Source: Colius striatus (lineage: Eukaryota > Chordata > Aves > Coliiformes > Coliidae). Taken from it: DNA of 64,000 bases. A program made the translations under genes and the position numbers. The stretch covers positions 8,816,867-8,880,866 of the forward strand of contig NC_084760.1 in NCBI RefSeq assembly GCF_028858725.1. Direction: 5' to 3'. The notes beneath the pieces were generated by a model, which did no database searches, had not been told where the DNA came from, and worked only from the letters and a program-made list of their open reading frames with translations. Of the stretch, positions 13,096 through 25,400 are shown piece by piece; positions within the stretch are counted from its first letter, which is position 1; each line of letters opens with the position of its first letter.

Positions 13096-16000
13096 ATGCT
13101 TTTGTATCTTTTAGTTCTGGAGCTTCCAACAGAGCTAAACTCACACCCTTTCAGCAAGCAGTCCCTCCTGGTAAATGAGTATAATGTGTGCTCTGGGGAC
13201 TAGGACACACGGGAGCATCAGGGGAATCCTTAACACCCATAGCATCTCATGTCTGCCTCCCTTAATGCATATGCTAGCAGAATACAAATATACTTTCCAA
13301 CAGTGTTTCCAAACTGCTTTCCATGCCAGTGCACTAGGCACTGATATGCATGTCTGAGTATTTGAATTCAGCCCTTTTGAACCCTTACAGTATCCTTCTG
13401 AAAGTGTCTTTTTCTTTATCTTTGCTTTCTCAAGCATCTTTGCCCAGTTTTAGTAGCAGAACCTCCACCCAGAAAGGTCAGGTGCCCCAGGGCTGAGTAC
13501 ACACAAAGCCTCCTAATCCTGCAGCTCCAGGGAAGTGCAGAAGGGGCTGAAACAAAAGGACACGGCTCAGCACCCAACACACATAATCTCTCAGACAGAG
13601 GGTAGGGCCACGTAAAGGCATTGGAGAGCTCAAATGTGTCTCCATGGGCACAAGGATGCATCGTGTGGGGAGAGGAGAAGCATTTGTTGACAAAGAGCTC
13701 CTAGGAAAGAGCTCTAATGAATCCTGAGTGGCATTAAAGCTGTGCCTCGTTGGGGTGCTGTAGCATTGTTATTCATTTCAGCAGTGAGAAGCAGCAGCTG
13801 GATGCATTAGTCCCCAAGCACCGCAATTCACTCAAGCACATTGTTTGCTGTAGCCTTTCAGATTTCTGCCCAGCACAGGCTTGGCCTATTTCCCTTGCCT
13901 TTCATACAGTGCACAATCCATTTAGGGATTTATAGCAGCTTAGAGGCACATGTACAGTGCCTTGTCTCTATCTGATTTTTTATTCTGTGATAAGAAGGCT
14001 TGGGGTCATGGGTTCATTGGCACTCCTCTCCTCCCTGCCATTCATGTTGCACAGGAGTCTAAATATTCATCAGTGTTTGTGATTCCTTGAGGTCTGCCAG
14101 CTCTCCCCTCACTACCTGGTGAAGCCCCAGTGTTTGCCACAGAGAGCATGTGAATCTGCTCTGATGTGATATTAAAAGCAAAGAGTGCAAGGGAAACCAG
14201 AGTGGAGCAGGGGCATGAAACAAAATACAAAAGTGCAAAAGCTAGTTGTGGTGGAATCCTCAGCCAGTATAAAGTTGCACAATTCCCATCCTAGTGTGTG
14301 CTTATGCCAGCTCACACATTGATTTTTAACATGGAAAGATAAAATCTGTCTTTTCTTTAGTACATTTCCCTTGCCCTGCTCTTGCCAGCAGCTCTTGGAC
14401 TCTGCTCTCTACAAGCGCAGCACATGGAGCCACAGGTTGAAAAGGGTGTATTTGCCCCTTGTCCTGGCAGAGGAAATATTCCCTTGCTGTGTGAGCCTCT
14501 TTAGTTTTAATCACCTCAATGTAAATACATGTATTCACGCTTCTTTGTCACTCTGAGCTTTCTGGAGGGCTTGATTTTGAGACACGCAAAGAGCAGAGGT
14601 GAGAGTGCTATGGACAGCCACCAGCTCTACTGACACCACCATAGTGAAACTCCATGGATGTGCCACCTTATCCTCAGGTTGTTCAAATTCTATTCATCAT
14701 CTCTATTAATATCCTCCTCAGAAATGGTCCTGTATCTATCCAGCTGACATATCTCACCTTACACTGAGCGTACACGGATCTACTGTGAACAACCCAAAGA
14801 ATTTATTGACAGTTATTGACAAGGGGTGCAAGTAAGGGATTCAGAAACCTCACTAACTTCATAGGAAGCCTGACTCAAAGGCAAAAAAAAGTGGCATCTT
14901 TTTCTTCTGCACTCTCATTTTGGAGATAGATGGGTTATAAATAGAATTAGGCACATAGTCAACTTTTCTTTGCTCAAATCGAAATGTGTCTTTGGTTGGA
15001 TCAAAACTTGTCTATTTAAGAAATGATAAGAATATGGTTGGGTTAAATTGAATGAGTTGTTTACTTTTGTGACATTTATTATCATCCTTTCTTAATTAAA
15101 ATCCAGGGTTAGTGTTCTAAGCAGCCCAGAGAACTTGCATTTAGATGGCCCTTAGTAACTAAGTAAAAGCACAAAGTCCCACTGGCCTCTGAGGAGCAAA
15201 GTGACCAAAGTGATAAAGCCCTGGAGCAAGGAAAGCAGCATCAGCTGATGGGTGTTGAGCAGATCCCTGAGCTGGGCAGGAGCTGGCATCCCTAGGGAGA
15301 GGCCAAGCCACTCGGGGGCACCTCCTAGGGGCTGCCCTTCAACACAAAAGATTCATTTCTGCTTGAGCAGGAGTGTTACATTTTTAAACCTTTCCTGTTC
15401 AAATATCATTTGTTTCAGCTGCCTGAGATGTTTTTGGTTGTTTTTCTTTTGTTTTCTCATGGATTATCCTTTGCATTCAGCTCCTATTCTAACCCAAATA
15501 AGTGTGATATCACAAAAGCACGTGTGATAGCACAAAAGCATTCCAGGAAAGATGGTTTTGGCCACAGAAAATGGAAATAGTTGGCCTTTCCTATTATGAA
15601 ACTCAACATTGCCCAGTGGACTTCATGTCTACAGTCCATCACTACTTCTGGATCTGTTTCTGGATCAGCTACTGACTGTCTGTGAGTGATTTGGCACAAT
15701 CATTTCATGTTTGGATGGCTGTCTCCTACCCTTTAACTGGAGTTAAAGTCAGGAAAGTCAACAGTATGGAAGCTTTCAATTGGCATTTTAAAATTTGCTC
15801 TGAGATCTGGTGAATGTTGTCAGATGTAGGTGGAATGTTAGGACTTATTGCTAGTTGGGAATCTGGGAAGCAGATTTTATGTTTTTGAGTGCTCATTTGA
15901 TGGGTGAAGGGGAAAAAAATTTACTAAGGGATTATGAAACCAAATACAACTAAATCAGAATTGAAATTATTTTGACACGAATCCCTAGAAGTTTCCCCCA

Positions 16001-16429
16001 AAATATATCATCTGATAACCTTAAATAATAAGGTCATTGAAGAGACTGCAGACAGCTCACAACTAGTTTACACACTGTAGAACCAGATGAACTTGCTGAA
16101 AGTACTGTTCACTGCAGATTATTTATTGTAGCTGGAGAGTTTCTATCTACTGAATGAAAATAGTGCTACATGTTTAGCTTTTCATTGTTCTCAAGGAGAC
16201 AACAAGCAACATTAACATTCCATCTACTCAAGATTAAGTAAAGTTTGAGGATAGCATTTAAAAATTGTTCAATGTTCAATTTTTCTGCATCACTTTTCAG
16301 ATGGAAGACACACAGCCATCCTTTTTTTCCCCCCCTGGATGTTTGAATTTTCCACGCTTGTTCTAATTCTCATTGACCAACTTTCCACCATTTTTTCTCT
16401 GTGCAAATCAGAAACAAAAAGTGCTGGCA
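13096..16429. other. Intergenic, no gene seen
   Basis: No coding exon found on either strand. A small imperfect tandem duplication of about 21 bp (gtgtgatatcacaaaagca / gtgtgatagcacaaaagca) lies near 15,502-15,541. Confidence 0.4.
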
Positions 16430-16690
16430 GTGACCCTGAGAAGTAACATAGTCTAACCTTTGGTCCTAAGACAAAATCAGCTCTACCCATCTTAATTACT
16501 TCTAATGACAACTGCAAACTCTTTCCATGTAATCTACTACAATGCTTCCCTGTCCTTTTGGTTAGAAAATATTCCTAACTTCTAATCTAGTATCTAACCT
16601 CATTTTTTCCCCCACCAATCTCTCAGCTCTTTACTTTTTGTTATGTGTATCACTGCCACTTGGAACATTGTTCTCTCTGAAGTGACTTTT
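16430..16690 (-). mobile_element. Ancient CR1 fragment
   Basis: The + strand text around 16,540-16,690 (cagctctttactttttgtta… cttggaacattgttctc) matches the pattern of old CR1 3' regions read on the minus strand, including the 'ttggttagaaaatattccta' segment. It is strongly diverged compared with the neighbouring copy. Confidence 0.55.
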
Positions 16691-16707
16691 ACATGCCTGA
16701 AGACAAA

Positions 16708-17053
16708 TAGAATCACAGAATCATAGAATGGTAGGGGTTGGAAGGGACTTTTAGAGATCATCTAGCCCAACCTCCTGCAGAAGCAGGGTCACCTAGATCA
16801 GGTCACATAGGAACATGTCCAAGTGGGTCTTGAAGACCCCCAAGGAAGGAGCCTCCACACCCTCCCTGGGCAGCCTGTGCCAGGGCTCCCTCACCTCACA
16901 CTGACATAGTTTTTCCTTATGTTTAAGTGGAACTTTTTGTGTTCCAGCTTCATCCCATTACCCCTTGTCCTGTTGCTAGCTGCTATAGAAAAGAGGGATG
17001 TCCCAACCTCCTGACACCCACCCTTTAGATATTTATAAATGTTAATAAGATCA
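16708..17053 (-). mobile_element. CR1 3' part, young copy
   Basis: About 345 bp, from two tail units to the 'aaatgttaataagatc' segment. It lies between two old CR1 pieces of the same orientation, suggesting insertion into or beside an older CR1. Confidence 0.9.
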
Positions 17054-17234
17054 GCCCTACTATGCCCTACTCTGCCATTTCTACCCATCCAAGCCTTCAC
17101 TTCACCCAGATGGGTCACAGCTTCCTCAGAGATCATTTGAAATGAAAACTTGCTACATTCTTGGATGTTGGTAGTGAGTCCTGAGAAACTGCTCTTGAAG
17201 TACAGCAAGTTAAACCAAGCTAAGGCTAGTAATG

Positions 17235-17560
17235 TTTTCCATCAGTGTTACAAATATTTCATCAAGACCACTTTTCCTTGTCTTCCTTATGAGAAAGTTG
17301 TGTGAGATGAGACGGTGTCAAAAGCTTATCTTACTCTACTGCTTCTCCTCAAGCTATGAAACCTGTTGGCCTGTCAGAGAATGAAGTTTGTTCCACGTTT
17401 GTTCTTTATGAACCCATGTCTATCTCTCATCCAGTCCTTTTTTTCCCAATTTAGAAGTCCCAGGATTTTTCTATGAATTGCTTGTATTTGAACTTTCCAC
17501 AAAGAGAGGAACTGAACATATTTTTTGGCCTCCTCTGCATCTTCTTTTAGAGAGAGATAC
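17235..17560 (-). mobile_element. Ancient CR1 reverse transcriptase region
   Basis: 'gagacggtgtcaaaagctta' near 17,310 and 'tttatgaacccatgtctatc' near 17,405 correspond, on the minus strand, to the conserved CR1 RT region encoding KAFDTVSH-like and HGFIK-like residues. It is degenerate. It may be the upstream part of the same old element as 16,430-16,690. Confidence 0.5.
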
Positions 17561-17787
17561 ATGAATCACTGGAAACTGAAGGCAGGTAATTTTCAAAGGT
17601 AAAATGGGTACAACTTCTTTGAACAGCAACAACAACTAACTGTTGCAATGAGTTGCTGGTGACAAATTGCCTGTCTCTTGAAGCTGCGTGACTGTGTAGG
17701 GAATGTTTTAGCCCAGCAAATCATTACATTGAATCTGGGTTGATGGAATTAAATATCACAGGCTTTTGTTGTGTTATTCCTGTGGAT

Positions 17788-18067
17788 CCTGGTCGGTCTG
17801 TTCTCCCTATTGACAAGCAGTAGAACAAGAGCAAATGGCCTCAAGTTGCACCAGGCTGGATATGATGAGGAATTCCTTTGCTGCAAGGGTTGTCAGGCAC
17901 TGGAAGGGGCTGCCCAGGGAGGTGCTGGAGTCACCATTCCTGGAGGAGTTTCAGAGACAGGTGGATGTTGCACTTAGGGAAATGGGCTAGTGGTTGATAG
18001 GGCTGGGACAAAGGCTGCACTCCATGAGCTTAAAGGTCTCTACCAGCCCAAACGATTCCATGATCCT
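17788..18067 (+). mobile_element. CR1 3' fragment, older subfamily
   Basis: Contains 'agaacaagagcaaatggcct', 'ggaaggggctgcccagggag' and a degenerate end 'cccaaacgattccatgatcc'. The end differs from the common copies here, so it belongs to another CR1 subfamily. Confidence 0.8.
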
Positions 18068-18804
18068 GAGGCAGTGTAAATGTTCACTGAAGTCAGTAAA
18101 GCTGTGACAATTTAGACCAGGTAGAGGTCTGCTCCCTGGGGTTTTTAGAATGAGTTTTCATGAAAAAGAGATCAGTGGCTTGAGAAACTGCTCTAAAATA
18201 GAAATCCATGGGTGGTAGAGGAAGAAGAGCCTTGCCAACAAAGGGACAGGACAAGGCTGGTGGTGTCTGTAGGGCATGGGTCAATGTCTTTGTGATAAGG
18301 CACAACGGGACCAAAGCTGCAAGGCCTTGGAGGGAGACACAGAGGAGGAGAGTAAACACTGAGCTGTGGGTTATGCAGGGAGGGAGTGAACTCCAAAGAC
18401 ATGTGCAACGTGGCCAGCTCAGCCACATATTTCTGCCCATGTTGTTTTATTTTCTTGAGCACTGGTGAGGATTTTGACAGCCACATGATGCAGCATACCA
18501 GCCTCACCAACTTCTGCTGCTCTGGCATTAGCTGCTCTGCTTCAGCAGGGTCACTCCAAGCAGCCTTATGCAGAGATGAGAGGTATCTGCCTCATGCTGT
18601 CCTCCCCAAATTCTTCTGCACACCAGGATGCTTTCCAGAGACTCTGCTCAGCAGTGCAGTGAGGAGAATGACACAAGTCCTGAAAGCACCAACCACTCCA
18701 GTCACAGCACCACTGTATATTAGCATAGAAATCCACACAGGATCAAAATACTGTTTGCAGAGCTAGATGGAAATGATATTTTTGCTGGGAACTGGTACAT
18801 GCTT
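18068..18804. other. Intergenic, no gene seen
   Basis: Unique sequence. Several overlapping open frames around 18,190-18,770 on both strands have no recognisable domains. Confidence 0.4.
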
Positions 18805-18852
18805 ATTAACACTTTTCAACCTACTGCAATTAACACTTTTCAATCTACTGCT
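18805..18852. repeat. 24-bp tandem duplication
   Basis: Two adjacent 24-bp units starting attaacacttttcaa differ only near their 3' halves (cctactgca versus tctactgct). Confidence 0.85.
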
Positions 18853-18930
18853 ACACAGATAAGTTTGTTGATTGAAGAAAGACTAATGACACTTACCTGA
18901 CCAATTGTACTACTTTGGTTAACCAGGCAG

Positions 18931-18932
<2 letters not shown>

Positions 18933-18993
<61 letters not shown>
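18933..18993. repeat. (AT)n(GT)n microsatellite upstream of GABRR1
   Basis: About 21 AT repeats (18,933-18,974) run directly into about ten GT repeats (to 18,993). It ends about 330 bp before the GABRR1 start codon. Such compound alternating purine-pyrimidine tracts are usually length-polymorphic. Confidence 0.95.
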
Positions 18994-19320
18994 CCATATC
19001 CCACAGGCACTTGAAAAGGGTTCAGTTTAAACCAATTAATAAAATAGCCTGTTTGGACAAACAAAAATGATTGTTCTCTGAGAATACGTGAATTCAACTG
19101 CTAGAAAATCCCTGCCATCTGACGTAGAAGGATTTATAGGTTTAGTGGAAATTGCTTTCCCCACTGTCCAGATTAAATACTGCAGGATGATTTTTTGCAT
19201 GAGTAAACATCCTTCCAGTAACGATCAGACCGATAATGTCTTAAAAAGAGGAACAGGACCTACATTTTGGTTTTCTTCTTCTTGTACGGACTATTTCTGG
19301 ATACAGAACCTTCAGGTAAC
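18994..19320 (+). promoter_or_regulatory. Putative GABRR1 5' UTR / proximal promoter
   Basis: This is the ~330 bp between the microsatellite and the start codon. It should hold the 5' UTR, and possibly the promoter if there is no upstream non-coding exon. There is no CpG island. A CRE-like TGACGTAG lies at 19,120-19,127, and a GATTA core (reverse complement TAATC, the OTX/CRX type) lies near 19,174. Rho subunits are retina-enriched in other vertebrates, which would suit a CRX/OTX site, but a 5-base core is weak evidence. I cannot place the transcription start. Confidence 0.3.
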
Positions 19321-19442
19321 ATGTTGACTGCCCATAAAATGCATTTTAGCATCTTCCTCCTCTTGTGGGGATGGGTTTTATCCACTGAATGCAGAGCCTA
19401 CCGACAAGGAAAAGAGATACATGAAGCATACAAAAAAGGCAG
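19321..19442 (+). CDS. GABRR1: GABRR1 exon 1 (signal peptide)
   Basis: Encodes residues 1-40 plus two bases of codon 41. The start ATG at 19,321 is chosen because the frame aligns from the first residue with mammalian rho-1 ([13 protein letters not shown] here) and has A at -3. A second in-frame ATG (residue 7) also has A at -3 and could serve, since the hydrophobic core [12 protein letters not shown] follows it. The exon ends GGC AG with donor gtgagt, so the intron is phase 2. The remainder ([14 protein letters not shown]) begins the basic N-terminal tail. Confidence 0.93.
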
Positions 19443-22400
19443 GTGAGTCTCAATTTTATACATTCAAATAGATACAGTTTGGACAAATTAATGTTTCGGG
19501 TGAAGATGTGATGACTGACAGAGTTTTGCATTTCTGATTGTGATCTCTCAGCTTGAAAAGATTTTCTGTTGATGTTTTTGCCAAGGAATATGTTTTTTAA
19601 TGCAGTTTCTGCAATGAAAATTCTCACTCTCCCTCCAAAAATAGGTGTGAGAGGTATCTCAAAGTTTGAAAGGCTGCAAAAAAAGAGAAGCACTTGCTTA
19701 TATTTATTGTGGTTAAAATGTGGCAGGGTGTTTACATGAGAGTGGAGAGGAAACTTAAATCTGTGAGGGTTGTTGCATTTAATTGACTCGAGATCTCAGA
19801 TATAAACACTCAGAATTTATTGTATTATTCCCACACCATTTGTTTTATAGAAGCTTTTGACAGGAGAAATAAATGAAAGTGTCTCTGCAAACTTCAAGGC
19901 TACGGTGAGTTATCAGAGGAAACAGAAAGAGCATTCCATGCATCCAATTATGACAGTAAAAAACATTTAAAGTAATGCCAGTTCTTCTCTGTCTCTCACA
20001 AAATGACTGTGACATTTTTCTCCCACTATCTTATAGACAGCCATTTTAGGATGTTTGGAGTTGAGGAGGGTGGGTTTTTCTGTTGCTGCAGCTGAGTTCT
20101 GATTGCTTAAATTCCATTTGGTAAATGTTTTGAGCTTTTAAAGAGGATTTTTGTAGTCATGCACACAACAAGGTGCATCTGGAGGAGCAATCCTCTGTGG
20201 GTTTTTTTGGGACTACAGGTGACACATTTAGTTTCTGTTCAGATGTTGTGTACTTCTGCTTGTGACAGACTGAACATATGTTGTTTCTGCTTTGCTATAG
20301 TCACTGTTTCTGTTTTGTGATGACTCTGTGTCACCATCAGTGCTGTAAAGGGAATGGGGTTGGAAAAGCAAGAGTGTCACAGTCCTGAGGAATTTAAACC
20401 ACTCCTATTAGTCTTCAGGGAAAATGACTGAAAGGTAGAAGGAATGGAAAGTGCTGTGCCTCTTTGGTTTGCTATAGGTCCTTGCAGCAAGCCAAGGCTA
20501 CATACAGAGTGACTGCAGTGTCCCAGGTGGCACTTAGGGCTCCATGAGCCATTTTATACATAGGAAGTGGTTTAGCAGTGATGCCACCTTTGTGGAGGTG
20601 TAACTGGCAAAATGGATGCAGTGGCTGTGTTCACAATCAGCCCCAGGGGATGTGTTACCACAGGCAATACAGATGCAAGACAGCCACAAAACCTCTATTT
20701 CTGTTGAGGCTCCATGTCAATGGCAGTGGAGGTAATATGGTAACAAAATAAAGAGGTGAAAAGCAAAGTACCACTATTTGAGCTGAAAAGCATCCAGCAG
20801 AGAGAAATATGTCCATACATGTACAGAGCCATGTTCTCGTTTAGCATCTTTAAGGAATACTCCCACTGCACCAAACACTGTCAGTGCAACTAACTGACAA
20901 CAGAACAAATCACTGCAGAAGGGTGTTAGAAATATGTGAAAATGGAAAAGACATACCTATCCAGTTCATCTAGGAGCTGCCTCTTCACCCATACTTTGTA
21001 CATATAGTGAAATTGTGCCAGGACAAGGCTATTGGGAAGCCCTGAGGCGTCGTGGCTCTGAGGAGCTGGGCTCACTGCTCTCCCACGCTGGCCTCAAAGG
21101 TCCTTTCTGGCCTATTTCTGACTGAATGAAGCAGTACTGATGCTGAGGAGAGCTGATGGAGAGAGAAGACTGAAGCTGGCATGTGGCTGTAGGGCTGTCC
21201 ATCAGCAGTGTGGTGCCCAGTATAGCGCTCACTTTCCCCTGTGATGGGAAAGGCCATGAGAGAATGGTTTTAACAGCCTTGCAATTTGTAAGGTAAAAAA
21301 GGACTATTACAGTCATCTATCTGATTTCCTGCTAAGCACAGACAACAGAGCTTTCTGTATGAATTATACACCAGAGCCCTAATTTGTGATAATTACCTTC
21401 AGTGCCAAATAAACTCAGAATAGGATCACAAGTAGTTTTTAACCTCAGCTTCTACCTATTTGCTTCTGTTCTATGCTAGCTTGTCTCTCCTCCATCCAGG
21501 CTTTTGCAGGTGGATCAAGTTCCCTTTTCATCTCCATTTAGAAGACTAATCTTCTTATATTTCTCTGTCTAGGGTGTTTTCTAAGCTTTGACTCAGTCAT
21601 TTTCATGTTTTTCCTCTGTGCTTTCACTGCTTTTTCAGCATTGACATCAGGACTGGGTGCAGTATTTGCACAACCCTCACTTAGGTTCTGTGTATGGAAT
21701 TACTCCTGTTGACCTCCTGGGATCAGGGTCATAGTCTCCCTTGCAGCCCTGCAGTGGGAAACTGTTTGTCCAACATGAGTAGGCATCTGTATATAGAAGG
21801 TCACCTCAAATTAGAGGCACAGCCAGTCCTCTTTCCTCTCCTGTGTAGGTCCCCATATGACAAAATGCTGATCATATTAAACAGTTCTGAAATAGTCACA
21901 GTTCCTTTGCATTTCAGGCCAAGTCAGTGCCTTTTTCCATCACAGAATTAGATTCTAGAAGAAAAACAGAGGGGGGGGGGGAATATGATATAACATTAGA
22001 AAAAGCTTGCAGTGAAGATTGCTCCTGAACAGTTTGCTATTGATTCTGTTTCCCCTCCTTTCAACTTTCAGTCCTGAATATCTATTATGCAGAAGAAGAA
22101 GTTATAGCAATTGATTTTGTTACCTCTTGCTCCATAAAGGTGTACACCAGAGTGGAAACCCACCCCTCCCCTGTAGCACTATAGCCTTTACCTTCTGAAG
22201 AGAGCCACGATCCTCAGTGGAGATGGATGGGGGAAATCTATTTGAAGTGGAAAAGTCTGGCTCCATGCTACCACAGGATGCTCAGAGCAGCCTGATTTGC
22301 ACCCATGGCCTCCCCAGCCTCCCAAAGTCCTTTAGGAGCACAAGACCATCTGCTTGCCCTACTGCCAGGGCTCAGGGCCAGCCACTAGTGTTGGCAGGCA

Positions 22401-25400
22401 GCACAGGCACCTGCTGTAGAGACCTGCCACCTTGGGTGTGCTGCCAGCATCCTCTTGTCCCTGACAGACAGCTTTGCTCCTCATTCTCATAGTGCAGCTG
22501 ATAAGAGGAGAGGCTTTTAGTTTGTTTCTATGGACTGTGCTGGTCTCTCAAGGAGACTCACTTGCTCTAAACTCTGCTTTCAGATTAAAGCTCACCATTT
22601 CCTCCAGTTTTCAGCCCTAGGCTTGTTCTTTCACCTGCTCAAACCCAGCTGAGCCCACAGCCTGTGCATTCTTGACGATATATGTAGTGAATGGGGGTCC
22701 CACAGGGTCAGAAACTTTCTCTGTCACCACTTTTGGCACTGCAGGTATCCCGAGGCAGCCATCCTAGCGTGAGACACAACAGCCCTGCCTAAGGTTGAGC
22801 AGACAGGCATGGTTTTCCCCACAAGAGTTCATGCATGCACTATAGTCTTTTGGGGACTGGGCTTAAATGATAGGAATTCACATTTCTATGTGACCTGATC
22901 TAGGTGACCCTGCTTCTGCAGGGGGGTTGGACTGGATGATCTCTAAAGGTCCCTTCCAACCCCACCATTCTATGATTCTATGATAATTCCATAAATAAAG
23001 CTGATGAGACTTTGGGACACAGTGCAGAGTGTGACAAGAAAATGGCAAATAAGTGTAGGACAAAATATGCATCCAGTCACAGTGAGAGCAGCAAAGTAGA
23101 TAGGTTTATTACAGAGCCCTCCAATATTGTAATTCACTGTAAAAATATCTGTCAAAGCCTCAACTGCTTATCTTTGCTAATCTCCAGGACAAATCACTTC
23201 AAAGGGATTTCATTTCAAAGAGCAGCAATATAAAAATACACCTTTTCTCACCTTGAAGACCTGTGTGCAGTTTGCAGTGTGCACATGCTGAGGGGAATGC
23301 AAGGCTTTTCACTCCTGTTACATCCACAGTGCCAAAACTCCTACAGGAAGGAGCTGAGATCAGGAGCATCAGCATGAGGGCTGTGTGCTGCTTTTCCAAC
23401 TGTTCAGGCTCTTGGAAAGCCACTGGGGCTGCATGGGGGGGTTTACTAGGATACAAAGGATCGCTAAAGGTCACAACAAAAGGGCCAAAGCCTGTGTTGC
23501 TAATTAGACTTGCAGAATTTGCCAGAGAGGATGAGCAATAGGAAAAGAACTGGCCTGGAGCTGAGCCCAGGTTGTTCTGCCAGAGCTAACTAGGGGGGAA
23601 AAAACATGAAAATCTCTATTAACACTAAAGTCTCCCTGGACAGCCTTATAACCACCTTTCAGACAGAGAACTCTCGGCAGAAGAGATTTCACTCTACGAA
23701 ATCTACAAATCATGTTTATTCAGTCTTAGCTAAGGGACTCATTTCTGGTTTTAGTCGTGTCCCTACTATTCCCTGGCTGTGTTAAAATCATTTTGCCTCA
23801 CTCTGGGACCTAAATAGCAACTCATTTTCCTCTCTTCTAGAAGTCCCTGTCCATGTTTCTGTCAGTAAGAGCTATCTTTTACAGCAGTTGAATGACATCT
23901 ACAACAAGCCCTGAGCTTCTTATCACAGGGTCTCTCTCATGGCCAAAGATCTTTCTCTTTATGACATTTTCAGGTGTGACCACAATCAGTGACACTCTTC
24001 CTAAGTGATGAGAGCCACCCTGCCAACCACAACCATGGTTCCTTCCTGGTCCTTTCTCCAAAGACTCAACATCATACTGAACATTTTCTGCATCAAAGTT
24101 ACTTCTTTGTTTGTTACTGATTTGTTTGTTGAATTTGGATAGGAGATGTGTGTTGTCAGCTCCTCTGTACCCCAGCTACACTGCATGTGAGCTGCCTGTG
24201 CTCTGTAAACCATATGTGTCTATTGTGGTACCATCTTATACTGTAGGGCAGCTGCTATCTTCTTGCCCTCCTAATGCTCTCTCTGGCCTTATAAATTCAT
24301 CCCTAACAGGATTTCTTCCTTCACCTCCCAGCAATCCTTAAGCCATTGTCTTGTCCTGGAGTTTTACTCGTGTCTTATCTTCAGGATTGATCCTGAAAGC
24401 ATTTATTTGCATTACTAAAGCAAGCTGCCTTTAGATCAGATCTTCAGAGTGCATGATAAGCCTGCAAAATGCCTGTTGAAAGCATTGCCCCTAGAAGCAC
24501 GTTATCAGTAGGGAGCCAGATTCAGTGGAGCTCTAAGCATCCACAGTTCAAGAGGCACTGCTTTTTAGGATCAGCAGTTTCCCTGCTTGCCTTGTGTCTT
24601 GTCACTGTTTGCACCAGCAGTGCTGGATCTCACTAGAGCAAAAAGAGGCCCAGCGTGAGCTTCAGGCCAGTGCAATCAGAGTCTCTTTATTTCCCCTGCT
24701 GGTACTTTGCCTTTCTCATCTCTTCATCTCTTTCAAGATTCCTCCTCTTCCTCAACTTACTGTTTTTCTCTCTTTTTTTTGTCCTGACTTTCTCTGCCCT
24801 CTTCTTCACCTGCCTAATTGATTTGCCCCTAGGCACATCTTTGCCTCTGCCATGCAGCTCTGCCAAGTGTTCTCCTGTTGCTTTCAACTGCATTGTTCTG
24901 GAACTTCCTTCTCTACTGTCTCACTTCTTCCACTTTTCAGAAATCCTTCTCTTCTGTCCCACAGTTCTCATTTTTTTTAAATCCTGTTGTACCTTAACTT
25001 GTATTTTTCATTCCTGCTAGCTCTCTCATTTACCTTTCCACCCCTGTTGTTCTTTCAGGTAACTTCAATCCTGCATGACAGCTTTCCTTGGAAATTGTGT
25101 GGGGTTTTTTCTTAACCCAGGCAGAACTGTTCTCGCTGCTTTTCATTGCAAATGATGATGTTTTGAAGACTGTATTTTTCATTTATCACCAGCTTCCTCT
25201 CACCCTTTCAAGGATTTATTTTGTGTCTACATCTCACACAGCTTCCCATCTTTATCCAGGTGATACATGCAGAACAAAGTCTCTGGTGGTACTTCAGTAG
25301 CTACATTCATCCATGTATGAATTCCCTAATTGCTGATGGTTTTGATTGTCCTTATGAAGACAGATTGCTTTCACTGCTGAAAGTAAGGAACTAAGACAAG

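Noticed and set aside
18933-18993. TATA box for GABRR1
   Set aside because: The TATATA string is part of a microsatellite ending ~330 bp before the start codon, so the motif match means little.
1-19320. The 3' end of GABRR2 upstream of GABRR1
   Set aside because: Expected by synteny to lie on the same strand upstream, but no exon with the rho M3/M4 motifs was seen. It is probably left of the window.
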